Shown: positions 10,330-20,869 of the stretch, piece after piece
Layout of the letters: every line of letters begins with the position of its first letter
Numbering within the stretch: position 1 is the stretch's first letter
Assembly: GCA_963932145.1 (NCBI GenBank)
Contig: OZ010590.1
Coordinates: 54,043,428 to 54,107,427, forward strand
Direction: 5' to 3'
DNA length: 64,000 nucleotides
DNA from: Acanthosepion lycidas
Lineage: Eukaryota > Mollusca > Cephalopoda > Sepiida > Sepiidae
Notes under the pieces: generated by a model
The model's input: only the letters and a program-made list of their open reading frames with translations
What the model was told of the DNA's origin: nothing
Database searches by the model: none
Position numbers and translations under genes: made by a program

Positions 10330-11245
10330 TACCACGCGTAAGGGATGCCTTCAAATTGATTTTGCTGCATTTTCAGTAATCTAGTGAGAATTCTTTTAAA
10401 TGACTTATCGCAGATGATATGACATGTTTATAATACTATGATCGGGAGATCAAAGAAAAATTCACGGATTGACGGTACTTGACTTTCTCACGCCTGAATA
10501 AAATCAAGAAGAAAATTCATGGCCAGGATTTTGGTGGTTGGTGGGGGGAGCGGAGAAGAAATTTATTTTGATAACTGTTTTAAGAAAGGTCGAAAAGTTA
10601 GTGACGAATAGTTCTCTAAGTTTTTGTTAAAACTGAGAGGGAATCTGCGGAAAGGTTTTCCCATTTTTTGCTGGACGATGCACTGTTCAAAAAGGCTGGA
10701 AGGAAGATCGATGTTTTGAAGAATTTGGGGTTTAAGCGCAAAGATTATTATCTCTACTCTCCACATCGTCATGGGTTTGTTGTATTTAAACCATAAAAGT
10801 TGTTAAAAATTAACGAAAATTGTTGAATGATTCGAAGTAGCTAATAATTTTATCAGCGAATGCAACAGTGTAACATAACAATGGCGAAATAACGAAATTA
10901 TTTTAGATGTTTTAAAGAAGCTTAAGAAGGGATATGCCAATTTAGTTGAACTGCGGAATGAATATATTGAAATAATATAGTCCTTCATAGGATAATGGCA
11001 ATAGTAATATAAGCCATTTTCTCATAAGGAAACATTCGGAACTAGAACGGTTGTCAGTTGAAATTTATAAAATCTTTCTCTTAAAACAATTTCTCATGAA
11101 AATATGTTTCTGAGGTCCTAATCACTCTTTTCTGTATTAATAAGGGTTTCCTTCCTAACCTTCTGTTCAAAGTAGTGTCGAACATCAACATCTTCACTAT
11201 GTCATTATTTTCTCTTCGAGATATATGTAATATAAATTTTAGTTG
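10330..11245. other. unassigned AT-rich DNA
   Basis: No coding, tandem or terminal-repeat signature that I can support. Short open frames here match nothing I know. Confidence 0.4.
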
Positions 11246-11249
11246 TTTC

Positions 11250-11560
11250 TATTTTGAAAAAAAAAAATCCTCAAGTGAGGTTGTTTCTGTTATTTGGTAC
11301 AGTTTTTCGTTTGTGATTATGTAGCGCCAGTCCAAAAGGTCCGAAGAAGGAAAGATGGTCTTCAAATAACATAGGTTTCGCTCGCTCAAAGCCATTTTAA
11401 CTATTCATCTAAGAAAATCGATTCTATACAGCTGACAGTTTAGATATTTCTGAACGGGTTTGGCGCCATGCGTGTGACCCCCTATATGAAAGTCTCGATT
11501 TGACGAGGCTATTTAAGAACATGTCACGAGTTTTCAGGTTAATGTTTTGGCTTTGTAAAA
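11250..11560 (-). pseudogene. RTE-like LINE fragment, second copy of the 7410-7570 repeat
   Basis: It shares with 7410-7570 the stretches 'tatttggtacagtt', 'tatgtagcgccagtcca' and 'ctcgctcaaagccattt' in the same order and orientation. Coding is broken throughout. Confidence 0.55.
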
Positions 11561-11639
11561 AATTGCGGTTTTAATCGGAAAAATATCTCTAATGCAGCCG
11601 TTTCTATTTTCAATTACCTTACATATATATACATCAATT

Positions 11640-12130
11640 TATCTACACGAGATAAAGGTAGCGCCAGGTTTTGTCAAAATTCAGTACTTTGGAGGGTGAA
11701 ACTGGAGTGACCTCTCCAGGGCACTAGCCTAGGTGACTGCCCAGATTAGATGATCCCATACCGACAATATCCAAAGGGATACAGGGCATTACATTTAGGC
11801 ACGGCTTGGCTGCAGGAGTTGCCGGAAAGTTGTGCTGATAGCCAAACGCCTTTAGGGTTCCACTCCAGGTTTTCTATCAGGGTTTGTTTCCATCTTCTTT
11901 TTTGTGTTTGGATATGACTTTAAGGCAGCTGAGATTTAAAATCAGGGTGTTCTTTGCCCTAAATGGACTGTCTTCTCGGGCTTCCATCTACCCGAAGCAG
12001 CTAGTTATGAGGCGCCAGTTTTCCACCTTCACTCATTCTCCGGCTTGTCGTTGAACTTAGCTGCCAGAGGCTATTTTAGACGCATGCCACGGGGGCTTTT
12101 TATAGACAATGGGAGATTATTCTCACTATC
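11640..12130. other. higher-GC unassigned block
   Basis: About 490 bp that is clearly richer in G+C than its surroundings (for example 'gcacggcttggctgcaggag', 'aaacgcctttagggttccac'). It has no open frame of note, and I cannot name a family. It may be a 3' or 5' untranslated part of a retroelement. Confidence 0.4.
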
Positions 12131-12944
12131 ATCCACCGACCACCTTTAATTGCTTTATCACTTATACTACATTTGTTATGTATAAAGTTTCCAGTATTTG
12201 GTTAAAAATAAAATCTTTTGTCCATATAAATTCCTAGAATCATTATTCAGTTATTATCATATTTTACCTGTTTTTCTTTGAAGTAACGCTTTATTTCTGT
12301 TACATTGTGTATTCCATCTAAAAAAACAAAAAACGATTCCTGCTTGGATTCAAAAAATTACCCGAGGAAACATTTGATTCTTGAATATATTGGAAACGTT
12401 AAACAAATAAAAAAAAAATGTTGTATGTAGCAAAAAAGGTGGCAGGCGTAGAGAAAAAGACGTATTTGGGAGAGTTTCTTACACGAAACACAGTAGTCAT
12501 TTGCTGCGTCGTATTTGTAGCAATAGGATGTGGTGTTACGAAGCACAATTAATTATTTAGAAATAATTCCTTCTATTTATTCTATGTGTACATGCGTTGT
12601 TGTTTATGCTGCCTTCTTCAGAAGTTTCCAGTTTTCAAAATCTTCAATGATCTATGGTTCAACACCCCCTGCACTCTTCTCAAGGTGAAACAATGTCGAA
12701 TATGTCTCTTAAATTCAACCATAACTGTCCTCAAAAAGAATAAAAAAATATCATTTTCCCGCAACCAATTCTTATGAACACAAAAGCAATAAAATTAAAA
12801 GAAAATTAAAAGAAACGTCTAAGATTTCCCTAACATTGGCTGAGGGCAGCGCAAGGAACTTTTGCACCAATTGGTTTATACTGAGTGGAAACTATTTTTA
12901 TTTTGTAAAATGAGATAACAATAAATGTAGTTTTAAAATGAACA
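12131..12944. other. unassigned AT-rich DNA
   Basis: Nothing recognisable. Confidence 0.4.
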
Positions 12945-13075
12945 GTCTTCTTCTATGTCCCGTGACCCGTCAGTATGTGGGTGATCATAGCTTCCACAAA
13001 TTTCTTATCCTTTGCAACTCTTGATAAGTTTTGTCTTTTCGTTATCACTCCAGATTCCTGTCTGACAAACATTTC
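12945..13075 (-). pseudogene. LINE-A 3' end fragment
   Basis: The plus strand reads 'cttcttctatgtcccgtgac', 'gtgggtgatcatagcttcca', then 'ctttgcaactcttgataag'. It matches the last ~130 bp of LINE-A, with a CTT tail at the 3' terminus. Short and heavily diverged. Confidence 0.65.
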
Positions 13076-13151
13076 CCTAGCATTGGAAAATGACAGCACT
13101 AAGAAACTTTTGAATCAAACTGGTTTCTACCGAGGTAAAACAATTCATATA

Positions 13152-13231
13152 TTAGGTCGGTGCAAAAATAATTTCGTTTTCTAACATATGTTACTATGTG
13201 AGAAAACGAAATTATTTTTGCACCAACCTAA
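13152..13231. mobile_element. palindromic mariner-type MITE, 80 bp (ttcgtttt subfamily)
   Basis: TA-flanked; one arm reads 'ttaggtcggtgcaaaaataa' with one substitution. The inner arms are 'ttcgttttctaacat' and 'atgtgagaaaacgaa', with a loop around 'atgttactatg'. It is very close in sequence to the inverted copy at 34490-34569. Confidence 0.93.
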
Positions 13232-13261
13232 TATTTATTTTCGGATTTACAGTATAACCTA

Positions 13262-13440
13262 GAGGCACGGCCGTTTAATGGATAGCGTCTCGGATTGAGA
13301 AATCAGAGAGCCGAGTTCGAATTCCAGTCGAATGCATTACATTCACTTACGTGCTAATACACATGGGAAAAGTATGAATCCTCTTCATTTCCCCCCAGCT
13401 ATGGGTAAATAGCAGGACAGACTGCGTTCTATAGCCTTGG
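13262..13440 (+). mobile_element. tRNA-headed SINE
   Basis: The head resembles a tRNA-Arg: 'ggccgtttaatggatagcgt' supplies the A-box region and 'gagttcgaattccag' the B box. It is followed by the body 'gtgctaatacacatgggaaa' and a 'ccccccagct' segment ending in 'atgggtaaatagcaggaca'. This is a pol III retroposon; the head and body order matches copies at 428 and, inverted, 31600-31860 and 53960-54235. Published octopus SINEs are tRNA-Arg-related, which fits, but I cannot verify the family name. Confidence 0.75.
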
Positions 13441-13499
13441 ATGACAACTGGTCTACCGAAAAAAGAAATAGCAACCTATTACGGGAAAAAATCTTCCGC

Positions 13500-13880
13500 G
13501 TCAATCATGTATCGATATTTCTAACGAACTTTTCCTGTTTCTTAATATTTTGCTTATCTTTTGGAAGGTATATTTTGCTATATACATTCGCCTTCGAATT
13601 GCGGTATCAAATTTTCCTCTTTCCAGATATTTTAATTTTAATATTTACTTGATCTCGACACCTCCAAATTCGTTGTTCGCATCACTGACTGTTCATCTTG
13701 CTGACAATCATCCATACTGTCTAGACCTTTCTTCTTGCTTTTCTTTACTATATTCTGTACAATTCCTGCAGTTTCCTTTGTTCGCCGTCAACACTGTGAC
13801 ATCTGCATATCTTATATTGTTAAGATTGTGTCGGCCAATAACCAATCTCTCTCTATATTTTGTTCAGTTTCTGTAAGGTA
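13500..13880 (-). pseudogene. RTE-like LINE reverse transcriptase fragment
   Basis: The plus strand shows 'ttgcttatcttttggaaggt', 'ttctgtacaattcctgcag' and 'cgccgtcaacactgtgacat'. In the minus sense these correspond to '...VDGEQRKLQEL', a long basic stretch and '...YLPKDKQ'. The order parallels 34140-34420, where the same LINE region is clearer. Multiple stops. Confidence 0.5.
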
Positions 13881-13899
13881 ATGTTCAATATTTCATTGT

Positions 13900-14470
13900 T
13901 GCCTTCAGATTTCTGTATTACATGTTACTGCCACTGCTACATCTCATATCATGAAAGCGTTGAGACCACGGGAACACCTTTGTCTTTCCAGCTCTCACGG
14001 TCTTCAGTGCCAGATTGATTTGCTGGAGGTCATGACGGAAGACATACTTCCAACGGCAGAAGATGTCCTTTCAGCGGCTATGTGGTCGTCTCCAGTCTGT
14101 AGATGGCAGGTAGGACTGGTAGATGACTTTTCGGGTGGTTATCAGCACGTGACCGAGTTGAGTGATCAGTAATACCAGTAGCTCTCTTAGCTGTTATGTC
14201 TGGGTGTGAAGTGTTGTTTTCAGGATTACCAATTCATCCCTTGGACATTAGCAACAGATACTGGAAAAAAATAGTCCCCCCTTTACACTGTTTCAGAAAG
14301 TGTCTGTCTCGATAAGCCATGCTCTGTTTTAACATGATTGAGATCATGCAAAAAAAAAAAAAAATAAAAATGGAGTATTATCGCCATATTTCAACTGGAG
14401 CTGCACAATCTCCTTTTTCTAGCTTCGACAGAGTTGAAAAAGTTTTGGCGCATTTTTCTGGGTAATGAAA
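13900..14470. other. unassigned
   Basis: An open stretch at 13951-14172 has fairly balanced codon composition, but I match it to no family. It may be antisense to a LINE 5' region. The rest shows nothing. Confidence 0.35.
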
Positions 14471-14474
14471 TATT

Positions 14475-14895
14475 CTTCATCCTAAAACAGATGCAACAAC
14501 GCAAGCCTATCACTACTTTGCCGCTATTCCCATAGAAATGTTCTGAGGAAGGAACTCTATTCCCTAATTATACAATTTCAGACTTTTACAACTAAGAGCC
14601 ACCATATCATGTACACAGGATCGACCATTCACATTTCCTTCGTATCCCATTCGGTAGAAGGAAGTTCTACTTGGGCAGGTTCTGTCTAAGAGCCGCTGCT
14701 TTGTGGAACAAATTCCCAAGGGGATACATGCCCCACGACTGCAATCTTAGACTTTTCAAGGCTAGAGCCAACAGTTATCTATCTTATATATCATCAGAAT
14801 CTGCATTACTTGCATCGATAAAACAATCACATTCAGTACCTTGAGAGGCTCTTGGACCTTGTATTGAGTGAACAATAGTGTAAAAAAAACGGAGG
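14475..14895 (+). pseudogene. LINE-B 3' fragment
   Basis: Landmarks in order are 'cctatcactactttgccgct', 'actaagagccaccatatcat', 'cgtatcccattcggtagaag', 'agccgctgctttgtggaaca', 'gcaatcttagacttttcaag', then the 3' end 'ttggaccttgtattgagtga' and 'gtgtaaaaaaaac'. This is the last ~400 bp of the family including its terminal 'tgtaaaaa' tail. The frame is broken. Confidence 0.8.
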
Positions 14896-15089
14896 TGTAT
14901 CTAGATTATTAAGAATATTTTTTTAATTTTCTATCAACCTCAAATAGCTATTATAGCAGTTACTATACTTAACGCTAGGTCAAGAAAAATCGTTTTCTTA
15001 TATGATAAGAAATTAATCTTCGAGTCGACCGGATTTAACTACGTCCTGAAATTTTTTTGTTGTTGTTGGTAAACGGGGTTCTGCAGTAA
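14896..15089. other. unassigned spacer
   Basis: AT-rich spacer between LINE-B copies. Confidence 0.4.
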
Positions 15090-15582
15090 CGTTGGCAGAA
15101 ACTAGTTACCATCATCTCCGATCCGACCACGAACTACCGCCAGTCACGATGAATGGATGTACTCTCGGGAAGGCACCATGCCTTAAGAGACTACTGGGAC
15201 TTAAACTCACTCATGACCTCAAGTGGAACTCATACATATGATCCATCGCTAAAGATGCGGGTAAAATGGTTAGTTCCCTGTACCGATCCCATAAGTACCT
15301 GACTCTTGCTATCTTCTACCTTAATCAGGGCCACCTCAAGGCGAAAATGGAGTACTGCTACATATTGACACTTTCCAGGCTCGATAGTCCAAAACTGTCT
15401 CCACGTCCTTGTGGGTGATGAATTATTTTCCGCCCGACAGTCCCTTTATCAAAGACGAAATGTCGCAAGTCTCTCGCTCCCCTATCGCTATTTCAATGAA
15501 AAGTGTTCAGACTAACTATATTCCTTATTCACACCAGTTCTAACCTTGACAGTTAAGAACCGCCATCCAGACACATTGAAAC
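15090..15582 (+). pseudogene. LINE-B internal fragment
   Basis: It starts near 'gatccgaccacgaactaccg' and runs through 'gatggatgtactctcggga', 'ttaagagactactgggactt', 'ccatcgctaaagatgcggg' and 'ttccctgtaccgatc' to 'accttgacagttaagaacc'. In the coding sense this is the region after the YADD motif, ending before the family 3' end. It is followed directly by a second copy that restarts at 'cacgatgaaaggatgtactc', giving a tandem-like arrangement. Confidence 0.75.
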
Positions 15583-16255
15583 GAGCCACGATGAAAGGAT
15601 GTACTCTCGGGGAGGCCCCGTGCTTTAAGAGACTATTGGGACTTAAACTCACCCCTGACCTGAAACTCGTACATACGATCCATCGCTAAAGATGCAAGTA
15701 AAATGGTCGGCTCTTTGTACCGCTCCAGCAAGTACCTGACTTCTTATGCTATCCTCTACCTTTACAAGAGCAAGATCAGGCCTAAAATAGAGTACTGTCG
15801 TCATATTTGGGAGGCAGCTTCCCAGTCCTCACTTTCCCGTCTTGATAGTGTTTCCGTGTCCTTGTGGATGGTAAATTATTTTCCAAATTCTCTTTCACAG
15901 ATGTCTTGTGGTAAGCCCCTCACTACTCTATCGATACTTCCATGAAAAGGGCTTGGACGGACTAAATTCCTTGGGTCTGCCAGATCTAACCTTTACAGCT
16001 AGGACCTGTCATGCTACTTACATTATAACAAACCACGTACATTCCCTCCGTATTTCATCTGTGAGAAGTAAGTTCCACTGGAACAGCTTCCTCCCGAGAG
16101 CCACTACTCTGTGGAACCAACTACCAAGAGAATGGTTCCCCGCCTCACTACAATTTTAACTGTTCCACTCCTATCCATAAAAAATGACACTTAATATAAT
16201 CCTCTACCTCGAGTGGCTCCGGGCCTTGTGCAGAGGAAATCTTATTGTAAAAAAA
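15583..16255 (+). pseudogene. LINE-B 3' fragment
   Basis: The segment 15703-15840 translates as MVGSLYRSSKYLTSYAILYL, then YKSKIRPKIEYCRHIWEAA, the conserved RT C-terminal '...SKIRPxxEYCxHIW' block. Downstream come 'YHRYFHEKGLDG'-like residues and a '...SFLPRATTLWNQLP' block near 16085-16130. The copy ends with 'gctccgggccttgtgcagag' and 'ttattgtaaaaaaatatat', the family 3' end. One frame change separates the two blocks. Confidence 0.85.
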
Positions 16256-16395
16256 TATATATTTGAGCCAGCTTACATATTTCTTATCGATCATTACGTT
16301 TTGTTAGTTACGATGATTTGTTTTTTTGGGGGCGGGGGGGATTCTCAGTTGCATTTTGCCTTCAGTAATTTTTATTTGTCTTCAATCTTTTCTTT

Positions 16396-16900
16396 TTATG
16401 TGCCATATCCTTTCAGGACGTAGGCGATCATAGCTCTCCACCTCCCTCTATTCCTTGCAGCTCTCAACAAGTTCCTTCCTCTGCTTCCTCACCCAGACCA
16501 CCTTCTACCATCCACCTGCTTAAGCCCGCCAGGTATGTCACGCGTTGTTTTCCCTTTTCTCGCTTTCCCTCTATTAAACCCGTGAGTATCAGATTCTCCG
16601 GGCTCCCCTTCCTCATTTTGTGTCCCAGAAACTTCAGCTGCCTCTCTTTGATGTTAAGTATCAGCCTCCTCCTTGTTTGCAACCTCTCTGGGACCTCATC
16701 GTTGCAGACACACTCGGTCCATGATATCCTTAGCATCCTTCTGTAGAACCACATCTCTGTCGCCTCGATTCTCTTCTTCATCTTTAAGGAAATCGCCCGA
16801 CATTCGCTGCCGTAAAGAAGAAAAGATATCACGTAACAGTTCAGTATTCTTTTTTTTTGTTACCAAAGAATTCATCCTGAATGCTTGGGAAATGTAATAC
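16396..16900 (-). pseudogene. LINE-A reverse transcriptase C-terminus, longest open copy
   Basis: The best-preserved LINE-A fragment in the window. The minus strand is open from 16832 to 16464 (122 codons): SFLLYGSECRAISLKMKKR, then EATEMWFYRRMLRISWTE, a variable linker with RLQTRRRLILNIKERQLKF, LGHKMRKGSPENLILTG, and SRWMVEGGLGEEAEE. The downstream sequence to 16396 encodes a '...RAMIAYVLKGYGT' stop in another frame. Family knowledge: this is the segment after the RT palm and thumb of RTE-clade LINEs. The 5' end of the element is missing and no catalytic YADD is present, so it is inactive. Confidence 0.88.
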
Positions 16901-16954
16901 TCACAGGACATATCGAAAACAAGATAAGCAGGGAGAAAGGACGAGTAACTTAAT

Positions 16955-17115
16955 TTGCAACCTCTCTAAGATCTCATTGTTGCTTACACGCTCGGTCTAT
17001 GATATTCTTATCATCCTTCTGTAGAACCACATCATTGTCACGTCGAGTCTCTTCTTCATCTTTGAGGAAATCGTCCAATACCGTAAAGAAGGACGGATGT
17101 GACGTAACAGTTCAG
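16955..17115 (-). pseudogene. partial tandem copy of LINE-A
   Basis: It repeats 16675-16830: 'tttgcaacctctctaagatc', 'cttctgtagaaccacatcat' and 'tcttcatctttgaggaaatc'. It probably arose by local duplication and lacks both ends. Confidence 0.75.
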
Positions 17116-17550
17116 AGTTTCCAAATTTCCGGCACACACCTGAGAAAAAATTAGAGCCAACCGGCTAAAATTCTATTGGTCTGGACAACGAATTTAAGGA
17201 TTATTTACATTCAGACTATTGTTCTCATCTTTGTTGTTTTTATTACAACGTTTCAGCCGATGTTCTCACCTGCCTTCTCTCAGTCTTGATAACCTTCAGA
17301 GAATTTCGAACTGAAACTTTTTTCTTTATTCTACGGGAATAGATTGTTCTCGTTCCACTCTCCATGTTTAGGGATATATCTTGTTTTTATTTCGTGCTGC
17401 TCAGTTATTGCGTGCTCTGTTTGCTGTACTCCCCGGCCAATCGAATGGACACGCAATTACAAAATTAAAAATCAAATCTTTAAACCACTGAATCATTGTC
17501 AGCGAGAAATGTACAAATACATGTTCGAATAATTAATAGTATATGATTTT
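17116..17550. other. unassigned
   Basis: No supported feature. An open stretch at 17344-17532 matches nothing I know. Confidence 0.35.
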
Positions 17551-17551
17551 A

Positions 17552-17650
17552 AACTTAGCACAGAGACACATTGGTGGTTTGGGATAAAGGCGTTTGAGAA
17601 AAAGATCGGATGGCCCTAATGACTGAAATAGGGAAGGTTTACCTATCTAG
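17552..17650. repeat. direct repeat unit 1 of the 17.6-18.4 kb duplication
   Basis: The sequence 'ttagcacagagacacattgg', 'gataaaggcgtttgagaaaa' and 'tacctatctagattatc' recurs at 18034-18235. There a 93-bp LINE-A piece interrupts it at 'attggtg', and the same sequence occurs inverted at 19840-20040. Together with the SINE body that follows, it shows that the block has been duplicated. Confidence 0.75.
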
Positions 17651-17714
17651 ATTATCAAAAATAAAAACTACCTTTTCTTTGAACTCGAAGGATTGTTTGG
17701 TTAATTTTTACGGC

Positions 17715-17890
17715 TCTTGCTGGTTATTTAAAGCCAGAAAATATTTTTTAGATTATTAGAATGTTTGGGCGATAATAATTATTAACTGAGACAAGTCTTA
17801 TTAACTAATACCTGGCGAGGGAAGATGTGGATTCATGCCTTTCCTAAAGGTATTAGCGCGTGAGTAAATATAACGAAACCGGCTGGTCTG
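17715..17890 (-). mobile_element. SINE body, head-less copy
   Basis: The minus-strand body shares 'tatttaaagccagaa', 'gggcgataataattattaac' and 'ggattcatgcctttcctaaa' with the 5S-headed SINEs at 18270-18602 and 26410-26731. The 5S and tRNA parts are missing here. Confidence 0.7.
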
Positions 17891-17896
17891 TCATGC

Positions 17897-18354
17897 TAAT
17901 AATAGAAATATTAACATTCAAAAGACGGCTTAAATTACTCATCCAATATTTTCATTATTAAATAAGGTCTGTTTATGAAGCAATAAGCGTTGAAAAATGG
18001 TGTTTTGGCAATCTCTCAATTAGAAGAAAGTAATTAGCACAGAGACTCATTGGTGTCTCTTTCCCTCTATTCGACCCGTGAGTATCAGATTCTCCGGGCT
18101 CTCCTTCCTCATTATGTGTCCCAGAAACTTCAGTTGCCTCTTCCTGATATTGGTGGTTTAGGATAAAGGCGTTTGAGAAAAAGAACGGATGGTCATAATG
18201 ATCGAAATAAGGAAGGCTTACCTTTCTAGATTATCGAATTGATTATGAAAAAATCGTTAGCAAATAGGCACTAGTGATATTTTTAGATTATAAGAATGTT
18301 TGGGCGATAATAATTATTAACTGATACAAGTGTCTTATTAACTAATCGCTGGCG
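17897..18354 (+). repeat. left arm of 458-bp inverted repeat
   Basis: The arm pairs, by reverse complement, with 19715-20172. Both arms are exactly 458 bp with no indel that I can see and only scattered substitutions. It contains a SINE body and an embedded 93-bp LINE-A piece. The 1,360-bp spacer holds the 5S-tRNA head of a SINE. It could extrude as a cruciform or mark an inverted duplication. Confidence 0.92.
18056..18148 (-). pseudogene. 93-bp internal LINE-A piece with 7-bp duplication
   Basis: It encodes, on the minus strand, the RQLKFLGHIMRKESPENLI block and a little more, with neither LINE end. It is bounded by 'attggtg' at 18049-18055 and 18149-18155. The uninterrupted ancestor sequence at 17552-17650 shows a single 'attggtg', so this is a clean insertion. 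The mirrored copy lies at 19921-20013 in the other arm. Confidence 0.85.
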
Positions 18355-18602
18355 AGGGAAGATGTGGATTCATGCCTTTCCTAAAGGTATTAGCTCGTTA
18401 GTAAATATAACGAAACGGGCTGGAATTAGAACTCGTCTTTCTGATTTACAAATGCGAGTCGTTATCCATTACATTACCGACACATCCACGCTTGCAGCAA
18501 CTAGTACACCCAAGCGGTTATTATACTGACCAGGCTCGACGTTGCTTAAGTTCGGTGATTGTATGAGAACCGGTGTTTCAACGTGATGTGGCCATAAGAC
18601 GT
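18270..18602 (-). mobile_element. SINE with chimeric 5S rRNA + tRNA head
   Basis: Read on the minus strand, 18600-18484 is a 5S rRNA relative: 'ggccacatcacgttgaaaca', 'accgaacttaagcaacgtcg', 'gcctggtcagtat' and 'ccgcttgggtgtact'. It keeps the internal control region used by TFIIIA/TFIIIC. Directly after it, 18480-18423 is a tRNA-Arg-like unit ('ggtaatgtaatggataacga', 'gacgagttctaattccag'). The SINE body with 'ctaatacctttaggaaagg' follows to about 18280. The same junction is seen at 26410-26731 and 47439-47680, so the fusion is a family trait. Confidence 0.85.
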
Positions 18603-19370
18603 CTCAACTCGAACATCGGGCTCTGACTTCGGTGAGAAATACGCAATCACCATCGTCAACGAAAGGATTTTCATGAAAAAATCCTTAGCAAATAGGCACT
18701 GGTGATATGTGTCATTATCAATGTTTGCTTTCAGCGCAAAAGACTTAAAAGGGTCCCCTCACTCTTTTGTAACTCCTATCCAAATCTACGCCAAATACCA
18801 TAAACCCCACGCTATTTAAGAATGTCGCGACCTCATACTTCAAGAAGCCCACTTCATAAGTCGAGGCCCCCGCGTGATAAGCTGCAAATTATTGCGCCAC
18901 CAGCGGCGAGGCTTCAGTTTTATCATGAGGGAGGCAATTTATTTGGTTGATTGCTAATCTTGATAGTGCATTTGGACCGGGTGCGAATCGAGAATCGTCC
19001 CCAGCTGAAAGACGAATCAGGGGGATTTTGGGAGAGTATAATGTAGTATGGCGGTGGGGTGATATAGCATTCACAGTGATAGCGGATATGCGAGACGAGC
19101 TTATTGTCGTCGTGACAGAATAATGATTGTTGCAGATTGAGACGAGTGTTAAGAGCAGCAGCAGCGACCGTAATAGCAACAGAAACAAGATTTGCGAGAC
19201 AGAGTATTGGAATGATGGTCGTTGTACTGATGACAAGGCAGTTGCCTGTTTCGAACCCTGACAAATAAGAAAATTACGAATATTAACGTTTAACGTAGAC
19301 ATATTCAAATTAATAAATTTATATAAAGCAGTAATTCAAATTTTATTATTTGTCCTCAAGTCTCAAGCGA
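18603..19370. other. inverted-repeat spacer, mostly unassigned
   Basis: It contains a short third copy of 'ccttagcaaataggcactgg' at 18685-18704, which is otherwise part of the inverted-repeat arms. Open frames on the minus strand at 18889-19308 match nothing I recognise. Confidence 0.4.
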
Positions 19371-19371
19371 G

Positions 19372-19466
19372 GCCTACCTTTATCTACAAATTCAAGTATA
19401 AAACTGGCCAATGTTTACTTAGGCACTCAAGTATAAACCCAAACCAATTTTTATCTACAGACCTTA
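19372..19466. repeat. minisatellite fragment, ~40-bp unit
   Basis: Just over two diverged units of 'tttatctacaaattcaag', 'tataaaactggccaatg' type. The same unit forms the longer array at 51725-52115. Confidence 0.6.
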
Positions 19467-19714
19467 TTTAATATTAAGACTAATGGGATAGTGTATATTA
19501 GAGAAAAAGGTTTAAAATTCTGGTCTTCAAAGTGGGAGGCTTGTTCTAAATATTCAATTCGACGAATGACAATATTGCAAGACGTATTATGGCATATTTT
19601 GTCCTTGTATCATGCTAAACACACCTTTTAAATATGGTGGGTTGTGGAACGGCGGATATAAAATTCAGGTTATGAATGCTGATAAAGTTTCTTCTAATTG
19701 AGAGATTGCCGAAA

Positions 19715-20172
19715 CGCCAGCGATTAGTTAATAAGACACTTGTATCAGTTAATAATTATTATCGCCCAAACATTCTTATAATCTAAAAATATCACTAGTG
19801 CCTATTTGCTAACGATTTTTTCATAATCAATTCGATAATCTAGAAAGGTAAGCCTTCCTTATTTCGATCATTATGACCATCCGTTCTTTTTCTCAAACGC
19901 CTTTATCCTAAACCACCAATATCAGGAAGAGGCAACTGAAGTTTCTGGGACACATAATGAGGAAGGAGAGCCCGGAGAATCTGATACTCACGGGTCGAAT
20001 AGAGGGAAAGAGACACCAATGAGTCTCTGTGCTAATTACTTTCTTTTAATTGAGAGATTGCCAAAACACCATTTTTCAACGCTTATTGCTTCATAAACAG
20101 ACCTTATTTAATAATGAAAATATTGGATGAGTAATTTAAGCCGTCTTTCGAATGTTAATTTTTCTATTATTA
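19715..20172 (-). repeat. right arm of 458-bp inverted repeat
   Basis: Reverse complement of 17897-18354, including the mirrored LINE-A piece. A MITE has inserted 7 bp outside its outer end (20180). Confidence 0.92.
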
Positions 20173-20179
20173 AATACTA

Positions 20180-20281
20180 TTAGATTGGTGCAAAAATAAT
20201 GACGTAATAATGTCGTTTTTTGACGTTAAAAAATACGTCAAAAAACGACATTATTACGTTATTATTTTTGCACCAGACTAA
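20180..20281. mobile_element. palindromic mariner-type MITE, 102 bp (gacgtaat subfamily)
   Basis: TA-flanked; termini 'ttagattggtgcaaaaataa' and 'ttatttttgcaccagactaa', one substitution each from the family consensus. The inner palindrome is 'gacgttaaaaaatacgtc'. Confidence 0.92.
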
Positions 20282-20798
20282 TACTATCATTTTTATAACA
20301 GTAATTGTCGTCATAATAGTAACAGATAACAATAATAAACAATTTTATTTTAGTAATATTAGTATTAATAATAGTGGTAACATTAAATATTATTACTTTG
20401 AACAGTAACATTATTAAATATTAATACAAGTGAATTACCTAAAAAAGCTGCTGTTTCCCTCTTTAAAAAATAAATGAATTATAAATACGAATTATATATA
20501 TATTAGTTTATAATTAAGTTATTTTATGTTAATGTCTGGACCTCCTCAAGTAATTTTAAGTATGAAAGAATAGAAATTTTAAATTACATCTAACTCACTC
20601 ATGTCTTCTCTCTCCCCCTTCACTTCCTCACTTCGTTAATTTACATATGCTTAATAAGGCCCGTCAAAAATGTGTAAATTTCTTTTCATTTTTTGTTTCA
20701 ACCTTTCGAAGTAAAGTCTGATGATCCGCGGTCCTTTAAAAGGGCTGTGATGAAATAATTTATTACTTGGAACCTTAAAGTGGTCTGTTTTTATTTAA

Positions 20799-20802
<4 letters not shown>
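20282..20802. other. unassigned AT-rich DNA
   Basis: AATA-rich low-complexity sequence leads into the first long (AT)n array. No element ends seen. Confidence 0.45.

Positions 20803-20869
<67 letters not shown>

Noticed and set aside
13951..14172. Possible small host gene
   Set aside because: No splice context, no start context and no family resemblance; surrounded by LINE debris.
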